Source: Enterovibrio norvegicus DSM 15893 (lineage in GTDB: Bacteria > Pseudomonadota > Gammaproteobacteria > Enterobacterales > Vibrionaceae). Taken from it: a stretch of 33,636 bases of DNA. The notes beneath the pieces were generated by a model. It worked only from the letters and a program-made list of their open reading frames with translations, was not told the origin of the DNA and made no database searches. Positions 24,899 through 33,569 of this stretch are shown here, one piece after another. The DNA is taken from assembly GCF_900115495.1 (NCBI RefSeq), contig NZ_FOWR01000051.1, positions 1 through 33,636 of the forward strand, read 5' to 3'. Every line of letters begins with the position of its first letter. Positions within the stretch are counted from its first letter, which is position 1. A program made the translations under genes and the position numbers.

Positions 24899-25819
24899 TC
24901 ACTCAAATCGATCCCAATAGGCTGATCCATTTCCTAGTTTTTCGACGATGAAATCCAAAAACACTCTGACTTTTTCTGGCAAATAATCCCGTTCAGGGTA
25001 AACAGAATAGAGATTTTTGTAGGGCATTTCATAGTCGTCAAACAAAGCAACCAGCTCTCCGTTCCGAATGGCCTCTCCGACAACAAATGTCGGAAGCCTT
25101 GCTACGCCGGAACCTGCAATTACAGCGTCTCGAAGTGCCACGCTATTATTAACACGGTAATTGCCTGCGACTTTCACCTTGCAGAGGTCACCGCTTTTTG
25201 ACGAAAACGTCCACACATCCGCATTACTGGAATAGCTATATGTGAGGCAATTTACATGTACCAGTTGTTCCGGTTTTGTCAGGTGCTTACGATGTTTGTT
25301 ATGAAAAGCGGGAGACACGCACACGATGCTATGCAACGGCACCAAACGTCGTGCAATCAAGCTCGAATCCGTTAATTCTCCTCCTGTTCTAATCGCCAGA
25401 TCATACCCCTGCTCAATGAGGTTAACGTCGCGGTCATCCAACACTAAGTCGATATGAAGCTGAGGATGAAGCGCCAGAAACTCAGGGATTAGCGGGGCAA
25501 TGTGCAATTGGCCTATCGACATCGGCAACAGCACCTTCAGCACGCCTTTTGGTTCGCCTTGCAACTCACCCACCGCATCTTCGGCTTGTTTTGCCGCTCT
25601 ACTGGCTTGTGCTGCGTATTGGTAATAACGTTCACCCGCCTCAGTCAAACTGAGTTTTCGCGTGGTGCGATGAAACAGTCGTGCACCTAGCTGCGCTTCC
25701 AACTGTGTGATTCTCTTACTCACCGCCGATTTAGAGATATCGAGTACACGCGCGGCACTTGAAAAGCCCCCTGTATCCGCAACAGCAACAAAAATCGGAA
25801 TCGCATTAAACGTATCCAC
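24899..25819 (-). CDS. LysR-family regulator divergent from VOC/NTF2 genes
   Basis: About 306 residues. Helix-turn-helix: FVAVADTGGFSSAARVLDISKSAVSKRITQLEAQLGARLFHR, followed by TTRKLSLTEAGERYY, typical of the AaeR/DmlR-like LysR subgroup. The effector domain covers about 90-300. The usual family N-terminus (xDTFNAIPIF) fits the GTG at 25817-25819. An ATG at 25852 would add 11 residues but would put the palindrome 25833-25851 inside the gene, which argues against it. It likely regulates the divergent pair beginning at 25961 and itself. Confidence 0.83.
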   Translation of the reverse strand: MDTFNAIPIFVAVADTGGFSSAARVLDISKSAVSKRITQLEAQLGARLFHRTTRKLSLTEAGERYYQYAAQASRAAKQAEDAVGELQGEPKGVLKVLLPMSIGQLHIAPLIPEFLALHPQLHIDLVLDDRDVNLIEQGYDLAIRTGGELTDSSLIARRLVPLHSIVCVSPAFHNKHRKHLTKPEQLVHVNCLTYSYSSNADVWTFSSKSGDLCKVKVAGNYRVNNSVALRDAVIAGSGVARLPTFVVGEAIRNGELVALFDDYEMPYKNLYSVYPERDYLPEKVRVFLDFIVEKLGNGSAYWDRFE

Positions 25820-25832
25820 ACATATCACCCAT

Positions 25833-25851
25833 TGTTGATAAAAACTCAACA
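25833..25851. promoter_or_regulatory. Probable LysR operator
   Basis: TGTTGA (25833-25838) and TCAACA (25846-25851) are perfect 6-bp inverted repeats separated by 7 AT-rich bases. This contains the T-N11-A pattern of LysR sites and lies in the divergent gap between the regulator and the VOC gene. Confidence 0.6.
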
Positions 25852-25960
25852 TAGAGTCTACATAAAACCATATTGTTTACAAATTGAAACCAGCCTAAAG
25901 TTTCAACATCAACGTGATGACTGTGACAACGAAGTCGAAATACAGATGGTGGAGGTACAC

Positions 25961-26446
25961 ATGGTGCGCTTAGAACATATCAATTTAGTGATGGAAGACA
26001 TTCGACCAACGTTAGCTTTTTTGCTGACCGCGTTCCCGCAGTGGCGAGTCCGTGGTGAAGGCGATATGACATGGGGCAGTGCAGAAAATGCATCTACCCG
26101 TCATTGGCTTCATGTAGGAGATGATGATTATTACCTGACACTCAACGACGGCGCAGTTGGCGAAATCAGGGATCTTAAAGGTATTCAACCCGGCGTCGCA
26201 CACATAGGTTTCGTGGTCGACGACCTTCAAAGCGTCATTCACCGCTTATCACTCAAAGGGTTCAGTGTTGATATTAAAGGCCGCGACCACCCTTTCCGAC
26301 AAACCGTGTATTACAACGACCCTGCAGGCTTTCAATTCGAATTTTTGCAATACAGCAGCGACAAACCCTCAGAGAAAAACATGTACGGCGGCGAAAGCGG
26401 CGAGCTCAAAAAGAAAGAGACCAACCAGAATACAACCCATGCATAA
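25961..26446 (+). CDS. VOC/glyoxalase-fold protein
   Basis: 161 residues starting MVRLEHINLVMEDIRPTLAFL. Two beta-alpha-beta-beta-beta modules of the vicinal-oxygen-chelate fold: residues 1-60 (LEHINLVMEDI) and 75-130 (GVAHIGFVVDDLQSVIHRLSLKG, YYNDPAGFQFEFLQY). Probable metal ligands are His5, His near residue 77 and Glu in FEFLQY. Members include glyoxalases, dioxygenases and resistance proteins; the substrate cannot be predicted. GGAGG at 25951-25955 sets the start; the frame extends further upstream only without a ribosome site. It is followed at 25 bp by an NTF2-like gene and is divergent from a LysR gene. Confidence 0.83.
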   Translation: MVRLEHINLVMEDIRPTLAFLLTAFPQWRVRGEGDMTWGSAENASTRHWLHVGDDDYYLTLNDGAVGEIRDLKGIQPGVAHIGFVVDDLQSVIHRLSLKGFSVDIKGRDHPFRQTVYYNDPAGFQFEFLQYSSDKPSEKNMYGGESGELKKKETNQNTTHA

Positions 26447-26471
26447 GATGCAGTAATGAGAGGTAAGAAAA

Positions 26472-26852
26472 ATGGATATTCAACAAGTCGACACCCTAGT
26501 ACGAAGCTTATACCAAGCCGTTGACAATAAAGACGTCGATTACCTTAGTCATGCGTTAAGTGAACAGAGCCGCTTTCGTCTGGGTAATTACCCAGAAGTG
26601 ACTGACAAAACACAAATCCTAGAAGGAAATCGTCAGTTCTTTTCCAGCATAGGAGCCATGAAACACACCATTGACAACATTGTGTTTCAACGCTCAGATC
26701 AGACGGACTCTACCCATATAAGTTGTTTTGGTACTGTGGACTATGTGAGGTTAGATGGCAGCGACCACGCCGCCGTTTTTTCTACATTTTTAGATGTAAA
26801 AAATGGTTTAATTTCGGATTATCGGGTGTTTGCAGACTTATCGGGTTTATAG
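26472..26852 (+). CDS. NTF2/SnoaL-like protein
   Basis: 126 residues. MDIQQVDTLVRSLYQAVDNKDVDYLSHALSEQSRFRLG begins as in SnoaL-like single-domain proteins, with a long N-terminal helix and then the curved sheet: FSSIGAMKHTIDNIVFQ, HISCFGTVDYVRLDG and a C-terminal GLISDYRVFADLSGL. The fold forms a hydrophobic pocket for small molecules. It is probably cotranscribed with the VOC gene. GAGAGG precedes the ATG. Function unknown; detoxification or modification of a small organic compound is a guess based on its partner and the LysR gene. Confidence 0.8.
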   Translation: MDIQQVDTLVRSLYQAVDNKDVDYLSHALSEQSRFRLGNYPEVTDKTQILEGNRQFFSSIGAMKHTIDNIVFQRSDQTDSTHISCFGTVDYVRLDGSDHAAVFSTFLDVKNGLISDYRVFADLSGL

Positions 26853-26863
26853 GCATCACACAT

Positions 26864-26893
26864 AAAAACCGAGCTCCGTGTCGTACTCGGTTT
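26864..26893. terminator. Terminator between convergent NTF2 and TetR genes
   Basis: AAACCGAG (26866-26873) pairs with CTCGGTTT (26886-26893) around a 12-nt loop. On the minus strand a T run follows at once, so it best ends the TetR gene; on the plus strand the T tract is interrupted (TTTCCTGCTTTT). Confidence 0.7.
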
Positions 26894-26914
26894 CCTGCTT
26901 TTAAACACTTTTTT

Positions 26915-27511
26915 CTACTCTACCCCACACGCCCCCAACACCACATTGACTACATGTTCGATCTTATCGTCGATGTCCTTCCCTTCTGGGATGGCGCGCA
27001 TTTCGAAGACTTGTGGCCACAGGAACATGCCGTTGAACAGGCTCGAGTAGGTGTTTGTGAAAAGCTCGGGGGTCATATTTTTAAGCTTGCCCGTTTCTAG
27101 CCCTTCAGCGAACCAAGCTGATAGGGCTTTGGCATTATAGAGCTTGGAAATGATGGTGTGTGCCATGTCAGGTTGGCGCAGAAACTCGATCAGGATGACG
27201 CGTGTCAGCGGAATACCGTAGGAGTGATAAAGAATATCAACTTCCTTTCGGCTGATGGCTTTTAGCTGCTCATAGGCGCTGATTTCTGGGTCAAACGGAT
27301 AGCTGACGGTTTCATCGATCGACGCTTGAATGATAGTGAGCACCCATTCAAACAACACCTCTTTGCTTTCAAAATGGCGATACAGCGTGCGCTTCGACAC
27401 TTCTGCTGAGGTGCAGACTCTGTCCATGTTGGCAGCGATAAAACCATGTTGAATAAATTCTTCTCTCGCCGCGTTGATGATGGCCAGACGTTTTTGTTCC
27501 GAGCGTGTCAT
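26915..27511 (-). CDS. TetR-family regulator of the adjacent RND efflux genes
   Basis: 198 residues. N-terminal helix-turn-helix: AIINAAREEFIQHGFIAANMDRVCTSAEVSKRTLYRHFESKEVLF (about 10-54) is a standard TetR DNA-binding domain. The C-terminal ligand domain (60-198) is helical. It is divergent from the adaptor-pump pair, 201 bp away, the usual arrangement for local repressors of RND systems, which release DNA on binding a pump substrate. The gap carries matching half-site motifs (27573-27620). Confidence 0.88.
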   Translation of the reverse strand: MTRSEQKRLAIINAAREEFIQHGFIAANMDRVCTSAEVSKRTLYRHFESKEVLFEWVLTIIQASIDETVSYPFDPEISAYEQLKAISRKEVDILYHSYGIPLTRVILIEFLRQPDMAHTIISKLYNAKALSAWFAEGLETGKLKNMTPELFTNTYSSLFNGMFLWPQVFEMRAIPEGKDIDDKIEHVVNVVLGACGVE

Positions 27512-27572
27512 TACATTTCTCCGTTTACCGACACACCAACTCTAGCAAGGCAGATCACCAAAGTACACTTTT

Positions 27573-27620
27573 GAGTTTACCTTTGACAAAAACACACCTA
27601 AAATAAACTCCAAAGTTTAC
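27573..27620. promoter_or_regulatory. Putative TetR operator region
   Basis: TAAACT-CCAA-AGTTTA (27604-27619) is a perfect inverted repeat. A third copy of the half-site, GAGTTTAC, occurs at 27573-27580, and TTGACA (27583-27588) lies between them as a possible -35 element. Binding here would block transcription of the adaptor gene. Confidence 0.6.
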
Positions 27621-27712
27621 TTCTTGCCGATAGAACGGCTTAGAAATAACCAACAAACACAAAAACCTTCAAACAGTGGTCGCGCCTGACCCTTCTTTCT
27701 AAGGAGAAAAAG

Positions 27713-28834
27713 GTGAACATGGTTTCTAAAAAGTCAGCATTGGCAACATTCAAAGCCAATACCCTCGCTGCGAGCATCGCGGTGTCTGTCCTTCTATTGA
27801 GTGGCTGTGGCGAGAAAGAGGTTCAGCAAATTGCTGCGCCTGTGATTAAACCAGCCCTTACCGAACTTGTGTCCGCGCGTGGCAGTGATGAACTGAGTTT
27901 CAATGGCGTGATCCGCGCGGCTGAACGTGCTGATTTAGCATTCCGTATCGGCGGACGCCTGACAGATGTGTTCGTGAAAGAAGGCGATCAAGTAAAAGAA
28001 GGCCAAGTGTTGGCAGTGCTTGATGCACGTGATGCGAAAACCGCGTTGGAATCTGCCAAGTTGGAGCTGAAAAACACCGAAGTGGAATACCGCCGTGCGA
28101 AGGCGATTTTCGACAAGAGCCAAGCCATTTCAAAAAGTGACTTAGATGCCATCACCACGCGCTACGACTTAGCGAAGAACCGTGTGGACGATGCAACGCG
28201 TCAGCTTGAATACACCGAATTAAAAGCCCCGTTTGACGGCATCATTGGCCGTAAATTCGTCGATAACCACGTTCAAATTCAGGCGAACGAAACCATCGTG
28301 GCGTTGCAGGATCTGAGTGATTTGGAAGTGGTGATCAACATTCCTCACAAAGTGATGCTGTCAGGCCTCAATCAAACCAAAGCCTTGGCAGAACTGTCCG
28401 CGATTCCGGGTCAACAATTCCCGCTGGTTCTCCGTACCTACGCCACCGAAGCAGACCCTGTTTCCCAAACTTATCCCGTTGTTTTGGGCTTTGAAGATTT
28501 AAAAGGCTTCCGTGCCTTACCGGGCATGGCGGTGAAAGTCGTCCCTGCTGACGTGAGCGATGGTCAAGAACAAGCACAAGTTTTAACTGTGCCTCTCACT
28601 GCGGTCGTTCCTGACAACCAAGGCAAACAGTTTGTGTGGGTGATCAACGCTGACAACAAAGCTGAGAAACGCTTTATCGAGATCGGCGCGCTAAGCAAAA
28701 ACCGCATCGTGGTGAAAAGTAACCTTGCTCAGGGAGAACGCGTCGTGATCGCGGGTGTATCGAGCATTCGTGAAGGCATGGAAGTGCGCCCTTATTCCGA
28801 TAACTCGTCTACCAAAAACAATGGCGGAGCCTAA
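27713..28834 (+). CDS. RND efflux periplasmic adaptor lipoprotein
   Basis: 373 residues from the GTG at 27713, which sits 6 nt after AAGGAG; an ATG two codons on is the alternative. Signal peptide with lipobox LLSGC gives a lipidated Cys32. Domains of the membrane-fusion family follow: lipoyl half-motifs around RAAERADLAFRIGGRLTDVFVKEGDQVKEGQVLAVLD (about 67-105) and LKAPFDGIIGRKFVDNHVQI, a coiled coil in between (about 105-160), beta-barrel and membrane-proximal domains to about 360. It links the inner-membrane pump to an outer-membrane channel. It is immediately followed by the pump gene. Confidence 0.9.
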   Translation: MNMVSKKSALATFKANTLAASIAVSVLLLSGCGEKEVQQIAAPVIKPALTELVSARGSDELSFNGVIRAAERADLAFRIGGRLTDVFVKEGDQVKEGQVLAVLDARDAKTALESAKLELKNTEVEYRRAKAIFDKSQAISKSDLDAITTRYDLAKNRVDDATRQLEYTELKAPFDGIIGRKFVDNHVQIQANETIVALQDLSDLEVVINIPHKVMLSGLNQTKALAELSAIPGQQFPLVLRTYATEADPVSQTYPVVLGFEDLKGFRALPGMAVKVVPADVSDGQEQAQVLTVPLTAVVPDNQGKQFVWVINADNKAEKRFIEIGALSKNRIVVKSNLAQGERVVIAGVSSIREGMEVRPYSDNSSTKNNGGA

Positions 28835-28837
28835 TTG

Positions 28838-31800
28838 ATGGACTTAGCACGTATTACCATCGCCAAACGCACCAGTGTTTGGGTATTGATTGCCCTCACG
28901 CTGCTGGGTGGCTACATCAGTTATTTGAAGCTCGGGCGTTTTGAAGACCCTGAGTTCGTTATCCGTCAGGCTGTTATCAATACGCCATATTCAGGTGCAA
29001 CCGCACAAGAAGTATCAGACGAAGTCACGGACGTGATTGAAGGCGCGGTGCAATCGCTTCAAGAACTTAAAGAAGTGAAATCCGTGTCGAAACAAGGCAT
29101 GTCGGAAGTCACGGTCGAAATCAAACTCGAGTTCGCCAAAAGCGCGGCGGATTTACAGCAAGTGTGGGACAAACTTCGCCGCAAGATTTCCGATGTGCAG
29201 CGACAACTCCCTCCCGGCGCTGGCCCTTCTATCGTCAACGATGATTTCGCCGACGTGTATGCCCTCTTCTTTGCCGTCACGGGTGAAGGGTTTACCGACA
29301 AGCAACTGCAAGATTACGTTGATACATTACGTCGTGATTTAGTGCTGGTGCCAGGGGTTGCCAAAACCGCCACGTTAGCCGAACAACAAGAAACCATCTT
29401 TGTTGAGATCTCCAGCGAACGTTTAGCAAAATTCGGCGTATCGGCAGAGAAAGTCTACCAAGTGCTGCAAAAGCAGAACATGGTGACCGTGGCTGGCAGT
29501 ATCGAAACCGACGCCATGCGTATTCCCGTGATCCCAAGCTCTAGCATTGATTCGTTCGCTGACTTGAAGAACCTGCAAATCGCCGTTGGCAACAACAATA
29601 CCGTGCTGCGTTTGGGCGACATTGCTGACGTCACGCGGGGCTACAAAGAACCGGCATCCATGCTGATGCGCTACAACGGTGAACGTGCGATTGGCTTTGG
29701 TATCTCCAATGTCACCGGCGGTAACGTGGTCGACATGGGTGATGCAGTAAAAGCACGCATTGCAGAGTTGGATGACCAACGCCCACTGGGCATGGAACTG
29801 CATGTCATTTCCATGCAATCCGACTCGGTGCGCGATTCTGTCACCAACTTCATTGATAACCTGATTGCTGCTGTCGCCATCGTCTTTGTCGTATTGCTGC
29901 TGTTCATGGGCGTGCGTTCTGGTGTGATCATCGGCTTCGTATTGCTACTCACCGTGGCGGGCACATTGTGCGTGATGTTAATCGAAGACATCGCCATGCA
30001 GCGTATTTCACTCGGTGCGTTGATCATTGCGCTCGGCATGTTGGTGGATAACGCCATCGTGGTGACCGACGGTATTCTGGTGCGCTTCCAGCAAAACCCA
30101 GATGAAGACCGTGAAACCATCGTGTCAGAGGTGGTGAATGCCACCAAATGGCCACTGCTTGGCGGCACAGTAGTCGGCATCTGTGCGTTCAGTGCGATTG
30201 GTTTGTCCCCTTCCGACATGGGCGAATACGCGGGTTCCCTGTTTTGGGTGATCTTGTATTCCATGTTCTTGAGCTGGGTGTTTGCCGTCACCATCACGCC
30301 GATGCTTTGCTTGGATTTCCTCAAAGTGAAAGCGGCAAAAGCCGACCAAAAACCGGCCCGCGTTGTAACCGCCTACAAAGGCTTGTTGCAATGGGTATTG
30401 GCGCATCGTGCATTGAGTTCACTCATGCTGCTTGGCACACTCGCCACCGCCATGTGGAGCGTGCAGTTCGTGCCGCCGGGCTTCATGCCTGAATCACAAC
30501 GTGCGCAGTTTGTTGTCGATGTTTACTTGCCGCAAGGCTCTGACATCAAACGCACCGAAGCATTGGTCGCGAACATTGAAAAAGATGTGCAAGCCAAAGA
30601 AGGCATCACCAATATTTCTAGCTTCATTGGCGGCGGTGGTTTGCGTTTCATGCTAACCTACGCACCCGAAGCGCGTAACCCAAGTTACGGTCAATTGCTG
30701 ATCGACATCGACGATTACAAGAAAATCGCGCCATTGTTGGGTGAGCTGCAACACGAGCTTTCCGTGAAATACCCAGATGCATCTATCAAGGTATGGAAGT
30801 TCATGCTCGGTCGCGGGGGCGGCAAGAAAATCGAAGCCGGCTTTAAAGGCCCAGACAGCGCTGTGTTGCGTGAGCTGGCTGAAAAAGCCAAAGCCATCAT
30901 GCTAAACGATTCGAACCTGATTGCCGTGCAAGATGATTGGCGTCAGCAAGTGCCTGTGCTCCGCCCTGTTTATTCCGCAGAAGAAGCACAACGCTATGGC
31001 TTGACGACGCAAGACATCAACCAAGCGATTGCCCAGACGTTATCAGGCCGCAATGTGGGTGTTTACCGTGAAGGGAACGATTTGATCCCAATGGTCGTCC
31101 GCGCACCAGAAGCCGAACGCAACCACCAGCGCGCGATTGAAAACACCGAAGTGTTTAGCCACACCGTCGGCGGTTTCATTCCCGTCAGCCAAGTCGTCGA
31201 TTCGGTCGATGTGGTGTATCAGGATGACATGCTTCGTCGTATTGACCGCACGCCAACCATACTGGTGCAAGCTGACCCAGCCCCAGGCGTGTTAACGGCA
31301 GATGCGTTCAATAAAGTTCGCACGGAAATTGAAGCCCTCGAATTACCAGCGGGTTACACCCTGAAATGGTACGGCGAGTACAAGGCATCAAAAGACGCGA
31401 ACGAAGGCTTGGTGATTTCAGCGCCTTACGGTTTTGCCGCGATGATTTTGTCCGTCATCTTCATGTTCAACGCGATCCGTCAGCCGTTAGTGATTTGGCT
31501 AACCGCCCCGCTCGCCATCATTGGTGTGACGGTCGGTTTGATCATCTTCCAAACGCCGTTTGAGTTTATGGCGATACTCGGCTTCTTGAGCCTGATCGGG
31601 ATGATGGTGAAAAACGCCATTGTATTAGTCGACCAAGCCGACGTGGAAATCAAAGATGGGAAAACCGCCTACCACGCGATTATCGACGCCGCACTCAGCC
31701 GCGCAAGGCCAGTATTGCTAGGCGCATTGACCACCATCTTAGGTGTCGCCCCTCTCTTGGTTGACCCGTTCTTCAAGAGTATGGCCGTCACCATCATGTT

Positions 31801-31888
31801 TGGTCTGCTGTTCGCAACCATTCTGACCTTGGTGGTTATCCCGCTGTTCTATGCGATTTTCTTTAGAGTGAAGGTGGAAGCGGTTTAA
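28838..31888 (+). CDS. RND-family multidrug efflux pump (AcrB-like)
   Basis: 1016 residues from the ATG at 28838 (GGAG 8 nt upstream, inside the adaptor gene's end). Twelve membrane helices in two halves with large periplasmic loops. N-terminus IAKRTSVWVLIALTLLGGYISYLKLGRFEDPEF; TM4 motif GMLVDNAIVV carries one aspartate, with Asn in place of the second Asp of AcrB; TM10 motif GMMVKNAIVLVDQ has the conserved lysine. Proton-driven export of drugs, detergents or fatty-acid-like compounds is the family role; the substrate cannot be read from sequence. No outer-membrane factor gene follows, so a separate TolC is presumably used. Terminated at 31915-31942. Confidence 0.92.
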   Translation: MDLARITIAKRTSVWVLIALTLLGGYISYLKLGRFEDPEFVIRQAVINTPYSGATAQEVSDEVTDVIEGAVQSLQELKEVKSVSKQGMSEVTVEIKLEFAKSAADLQQVWDKLRRKISDVQRQLPPGAGPSIVNDDFADVYALFFAVTGEGFTDKQLQDYVDTLRRDLVLVPGVAKTATLAEQQETIFVEISSERLAKFGVSAEKVYQVLQKQNMVTVAGSIETDAMRIPVIPSSSIDSFADLKNLQIAVGNNNTVLRLGDIADVTRGYKEPASMLMRYNGERAIGFGISNVTGGNVVDMGDAVKARIAELDDQRPLGMELHVISMQSDSVRDSVTNFIDNLIAAVAIVFVVLLLFMGVRSGVIIGFVLLLTVAGTLCVMLIEDIAMQRISLGALIIALGMLVDNAIVVTDGILVRFQQNPDEDRETIVSEVVNATKWPLLGGTVVGICAFSAIGLSPSDMGEYAGSLFWVILYSMFLSWVFAVTITPMLCLDFLKVKAAKADQKPARVVTAYKGLLQWVLAHRALSSLMLLGTLATAMWSVQFVPPGFMPESQRAQFVVDVYLPQGSDIKRTEALVANIEKDVQAKEGITNISSFIGGGGLRFMLTYAPEARNPSYGQLLIDIDDYKKIAPLLGELQHELSVKYPDASIKVWKFMLGRGGGKKIEAGFKGPDSAVLRELAEKAKAIMLNDSNLIAVQDDWRQQVPVLRPVYSAEEAQRYGLTTQDINQAIAQTLSGRNVGVYREGNDLIPMVVRAPEAERNHQRAIENTEVFSHTVGGFIPVSQVVDSVDVVYQDDMLRRIDRTPTILVQADPAPGVLTADAFNKVRTEIEALELPAGYTLKWYGEYKASKDANEGLVISAPYGFAAMILSVIFMFNAIRQPLVIWLTAPLAIIGVTVGLIIFQTPFEFMAILGFLSLIGMMVKNAIVLVDQADVEIKDGKTAYHAIIDAALSRARPVLLGALTTILGVAPLLVDPFFKSMAVTIMFGLLFATILTLVVIPLFYAIFFRVKVEAV

Positions 31889-31914
31889 GCGCCAAAGCTG
31901 AAATGTAGAAAGCA

Positions 31915-31942
31915 AAACGCCACGTGAATACGTGGCGTTTTT
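31915..31942 (+). terminator. Rho-independent terminator of the RND operon
   Basis: AAACGCCACGT (31915-31925) pairs perfectly with ACGTGGCGTTT (31930-31940) around GAAT, followed by Ts. Confidence 0.93.
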
Positions 31943-32295
31943 GTAGATGCTGAAAGCACAGTCGCTTTGCTCAAAAATGTGTTGGGGAACTGATTTTTTA
32001 AGCATCTGATTGCTTAACTTACTGTACTATCAGCAGTGTCAATGCACAGTATGAAATACTGTTTAAATGAACAGCGCTAAGGGTATAGTGGAAAAAGCAC
32101 ATTTTTAGGTCGGGACGCCTGATTTCTACAATTTGGAGTGTGGCCTTGATAGCTATACAACTGAATTTTAATCAATATATTTTTAGAATGTGTAGTTTCG
32201 CCGGACTAGTCGGGCGTCCCGATTTTGGACTAAACGGGTAAGTTGCCCGCTAATAAGTTGTTAACTCTACTAAAAAGTTCATCATTTGAGGTTAT
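31943..32295. other. AT-rich gene-less region upstream of the PIN-like gene
   Basis: About 350 bp, visibly richer in A and T than the RND operon. It contains the 10-bp inverted-repeat unit at 32110-32222 and presumably the promoter of the PIN-like gene. No open frame is convincing. Confidence 0.45.
32110..32222. repeat. 113-bp unit bounded by 10-bp inverted repeats
   Basis: TCGGGACGCC (32110-32119) is the exact reverse complement of GGCGTCCCGA (32213-32222). The GC-rich arms enclose an AT-rich interior, which is distinctive against the AT-rich flanks. Candidates are a miniature transposable element, a structured RNA or the end of an integrated segment; no matching target-site duplication is evident. 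Confidence 0.6.
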
Positions 32296-33300
32296 ATGAA
32301 TTATATATTTCTTGATACTTGCGTGTTTCTTGATATTTCAACGAAAAAGCAAGATCTTGCTTTGGTTTCAGCTCTGGAAGAGCTAGTCGAAACCGATGTG
32401 GTGAAACTGGTTGTTACAGACTTGGTTGCAGAAGAATACGAGAGAAATAAAGAAGATGTTGCAAACAAGACGGCAAGACGATTGTCTCAAGAGTTTAAAC
32501 AAGTAAAAGCTGTGGTAAGTGAGTTTGCTAGCGCAAACCAAGAGCAAACGCTCGAAGTGCTAAATGATATAAATGCACGATTACCTTTATTAACAGATGC
32601 AAATTACAGCACAATCAACAGAGTCGAAAAACTTATCCAGTCTGCGGAGCTAATTAATATTAGTGAGCGTTCAAAAGTTGCAGCGGTTCAACGTGGCTTA
32701 GATAAAAAAGCTCCATTTCATATTAGTAAAAACTCGGTTGCAGACGCTGTTATTATCGAGCAGTTTTATGAGTTTTCGCTTGATGTTGATGCTACTGATA
32801 GCTGCTTCTTTATCACTCACAATCACAATGACTTTTCTGCCAAAGATCATCGAAAACCACATGAAGACTTCGATGATATTTTTAATCGTGAAAATGTTTA
32901 TTATTTCAATAATCTTGCATCAGCTTTGAACATCATTGATGAGGATGTGTTGGCTGATATCGAGTTTGAATACGATTACACTGAAGAAACTCGTGGCTTA
33001 CGAGAAATCCTTGATGTAATGGACGAGTTGGTGGATAAAGTTTGGTACAACAGACATCAGAATAGGATGTGGCAGATCGAACATGGTGAAATTGAAGTTG
33101 TGCCGGAGGGTACCGAACGGTACGGAAGCGCGGTCATGCATGAACATATCCTAGAGGGTGCAATTAAATCTGCGCAAAAAGTTGAAAGTAAGTATGAAGA
33201 CACCGGTCCGTGGTCAGACTTTGAATGGGGTATGATCAATGGCAAATTATCAGCCTTACGTTGGGTTCTTGGCGACGAATGGGATATGTTAGACACCTAA
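32296..33300 (+). CDS. PIN-like putative nuclease (DUF4935 type)
   Basis: 334 residues. The N-terminal half is a PIN-like domain: strand NYIFLDTCVFLD with Asp7, acidic pair Glu46-Glu47 (VAEEYERNK), Asp150 (SVADAVIIEQFY) and the strand-end FFITHNHNDFS with Asp179, which together could form the metal site of a ribonuclease. A long charged helical insertion lies between (about 48-135). The C-terminal 120 residues (TRGLREILDVMDEL, WSDFEWGMINGKLSALRWVLGDEWD) form an extra domain. PIN-like DUF4935 genes often occur on mobile islands and are suspected RNA-targeting defence or toxin proteins; no antitoxin gene adjoins. GAGG precedes the ATG. Codon use and base composition differ from neighbours, suggesting horizontal gain. 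Confidence 0.8.
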   Translation: MNYIFLDTCVFLDISTKKQDLALVSALEELVETDVVKLVVTDLVAEEYERNKEDVANKTARRLSQEFKQVKAVVSEFASANQEQTLEVLNDINARLPLLTDANYSTINRVEKLIQSAELINISERSKVAAVQRGLDKKAPFHISKNSVADAVIIEQFYEFSLDVDATDSCFFITHNHNDFSAKDHRKPHEDFDDIFNRENVYYFNNLASALNIIDEDVLADIEFEYDYTEETRGLREILDVMDELVDKVWYNRHQNRMWQIEHGEIEVVPEGTERYGSAVMHEHILEGAIKSAQKVESKYEDTGPWSDFEWGMINGKLSALRWVLGDEWDMLDT

Positions 33301-33327
33301 CCTAGCGTAGAGTTAACAAATAAGAAT

Positions 33328-33350
33328 AAGTGTCGCGCAGCCGACACTTT
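33328..33350 (+). terminator. Probable terminator of the PIN-like gene
   Basis: AAGTGTCG (33328-33335) pairs with CGACACTT (33342-33349) through 8 bp with a 6-nt loop; only a short T-rich stretch (TATTC) follows, so strength is uncertain. Confidence 0.6.
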
Positions 33351-33569
33351 ATTCGGGTGTTGAACAAGCCCGACGCCTCTTTATTGAGTAAATTGCTCGG
33401 ATGAGCAGAAGATGGATCTATGCCCGTCACTTTTGTTAGGACGAGCACAGCCAAGAAGTGAGCTGATAGCCACTCACTTCAAGATGTTACGTTAACGATG
33501 TGTTTTTTTGTCGGTCAGTCCTCCTGTGTTTACATGAATGCCATTCTCCTTATTCTGTTCGCCTTTCGG

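Noticed and set aside
33301-33400. Integron attC site after the PIN-like gene
   Set aside because: GTTGAAC fits the loose GTTRRRY core, but no matching RYYYAAC box and no paired inner boxes at the expected spacing were found, and the gene is not in an array.
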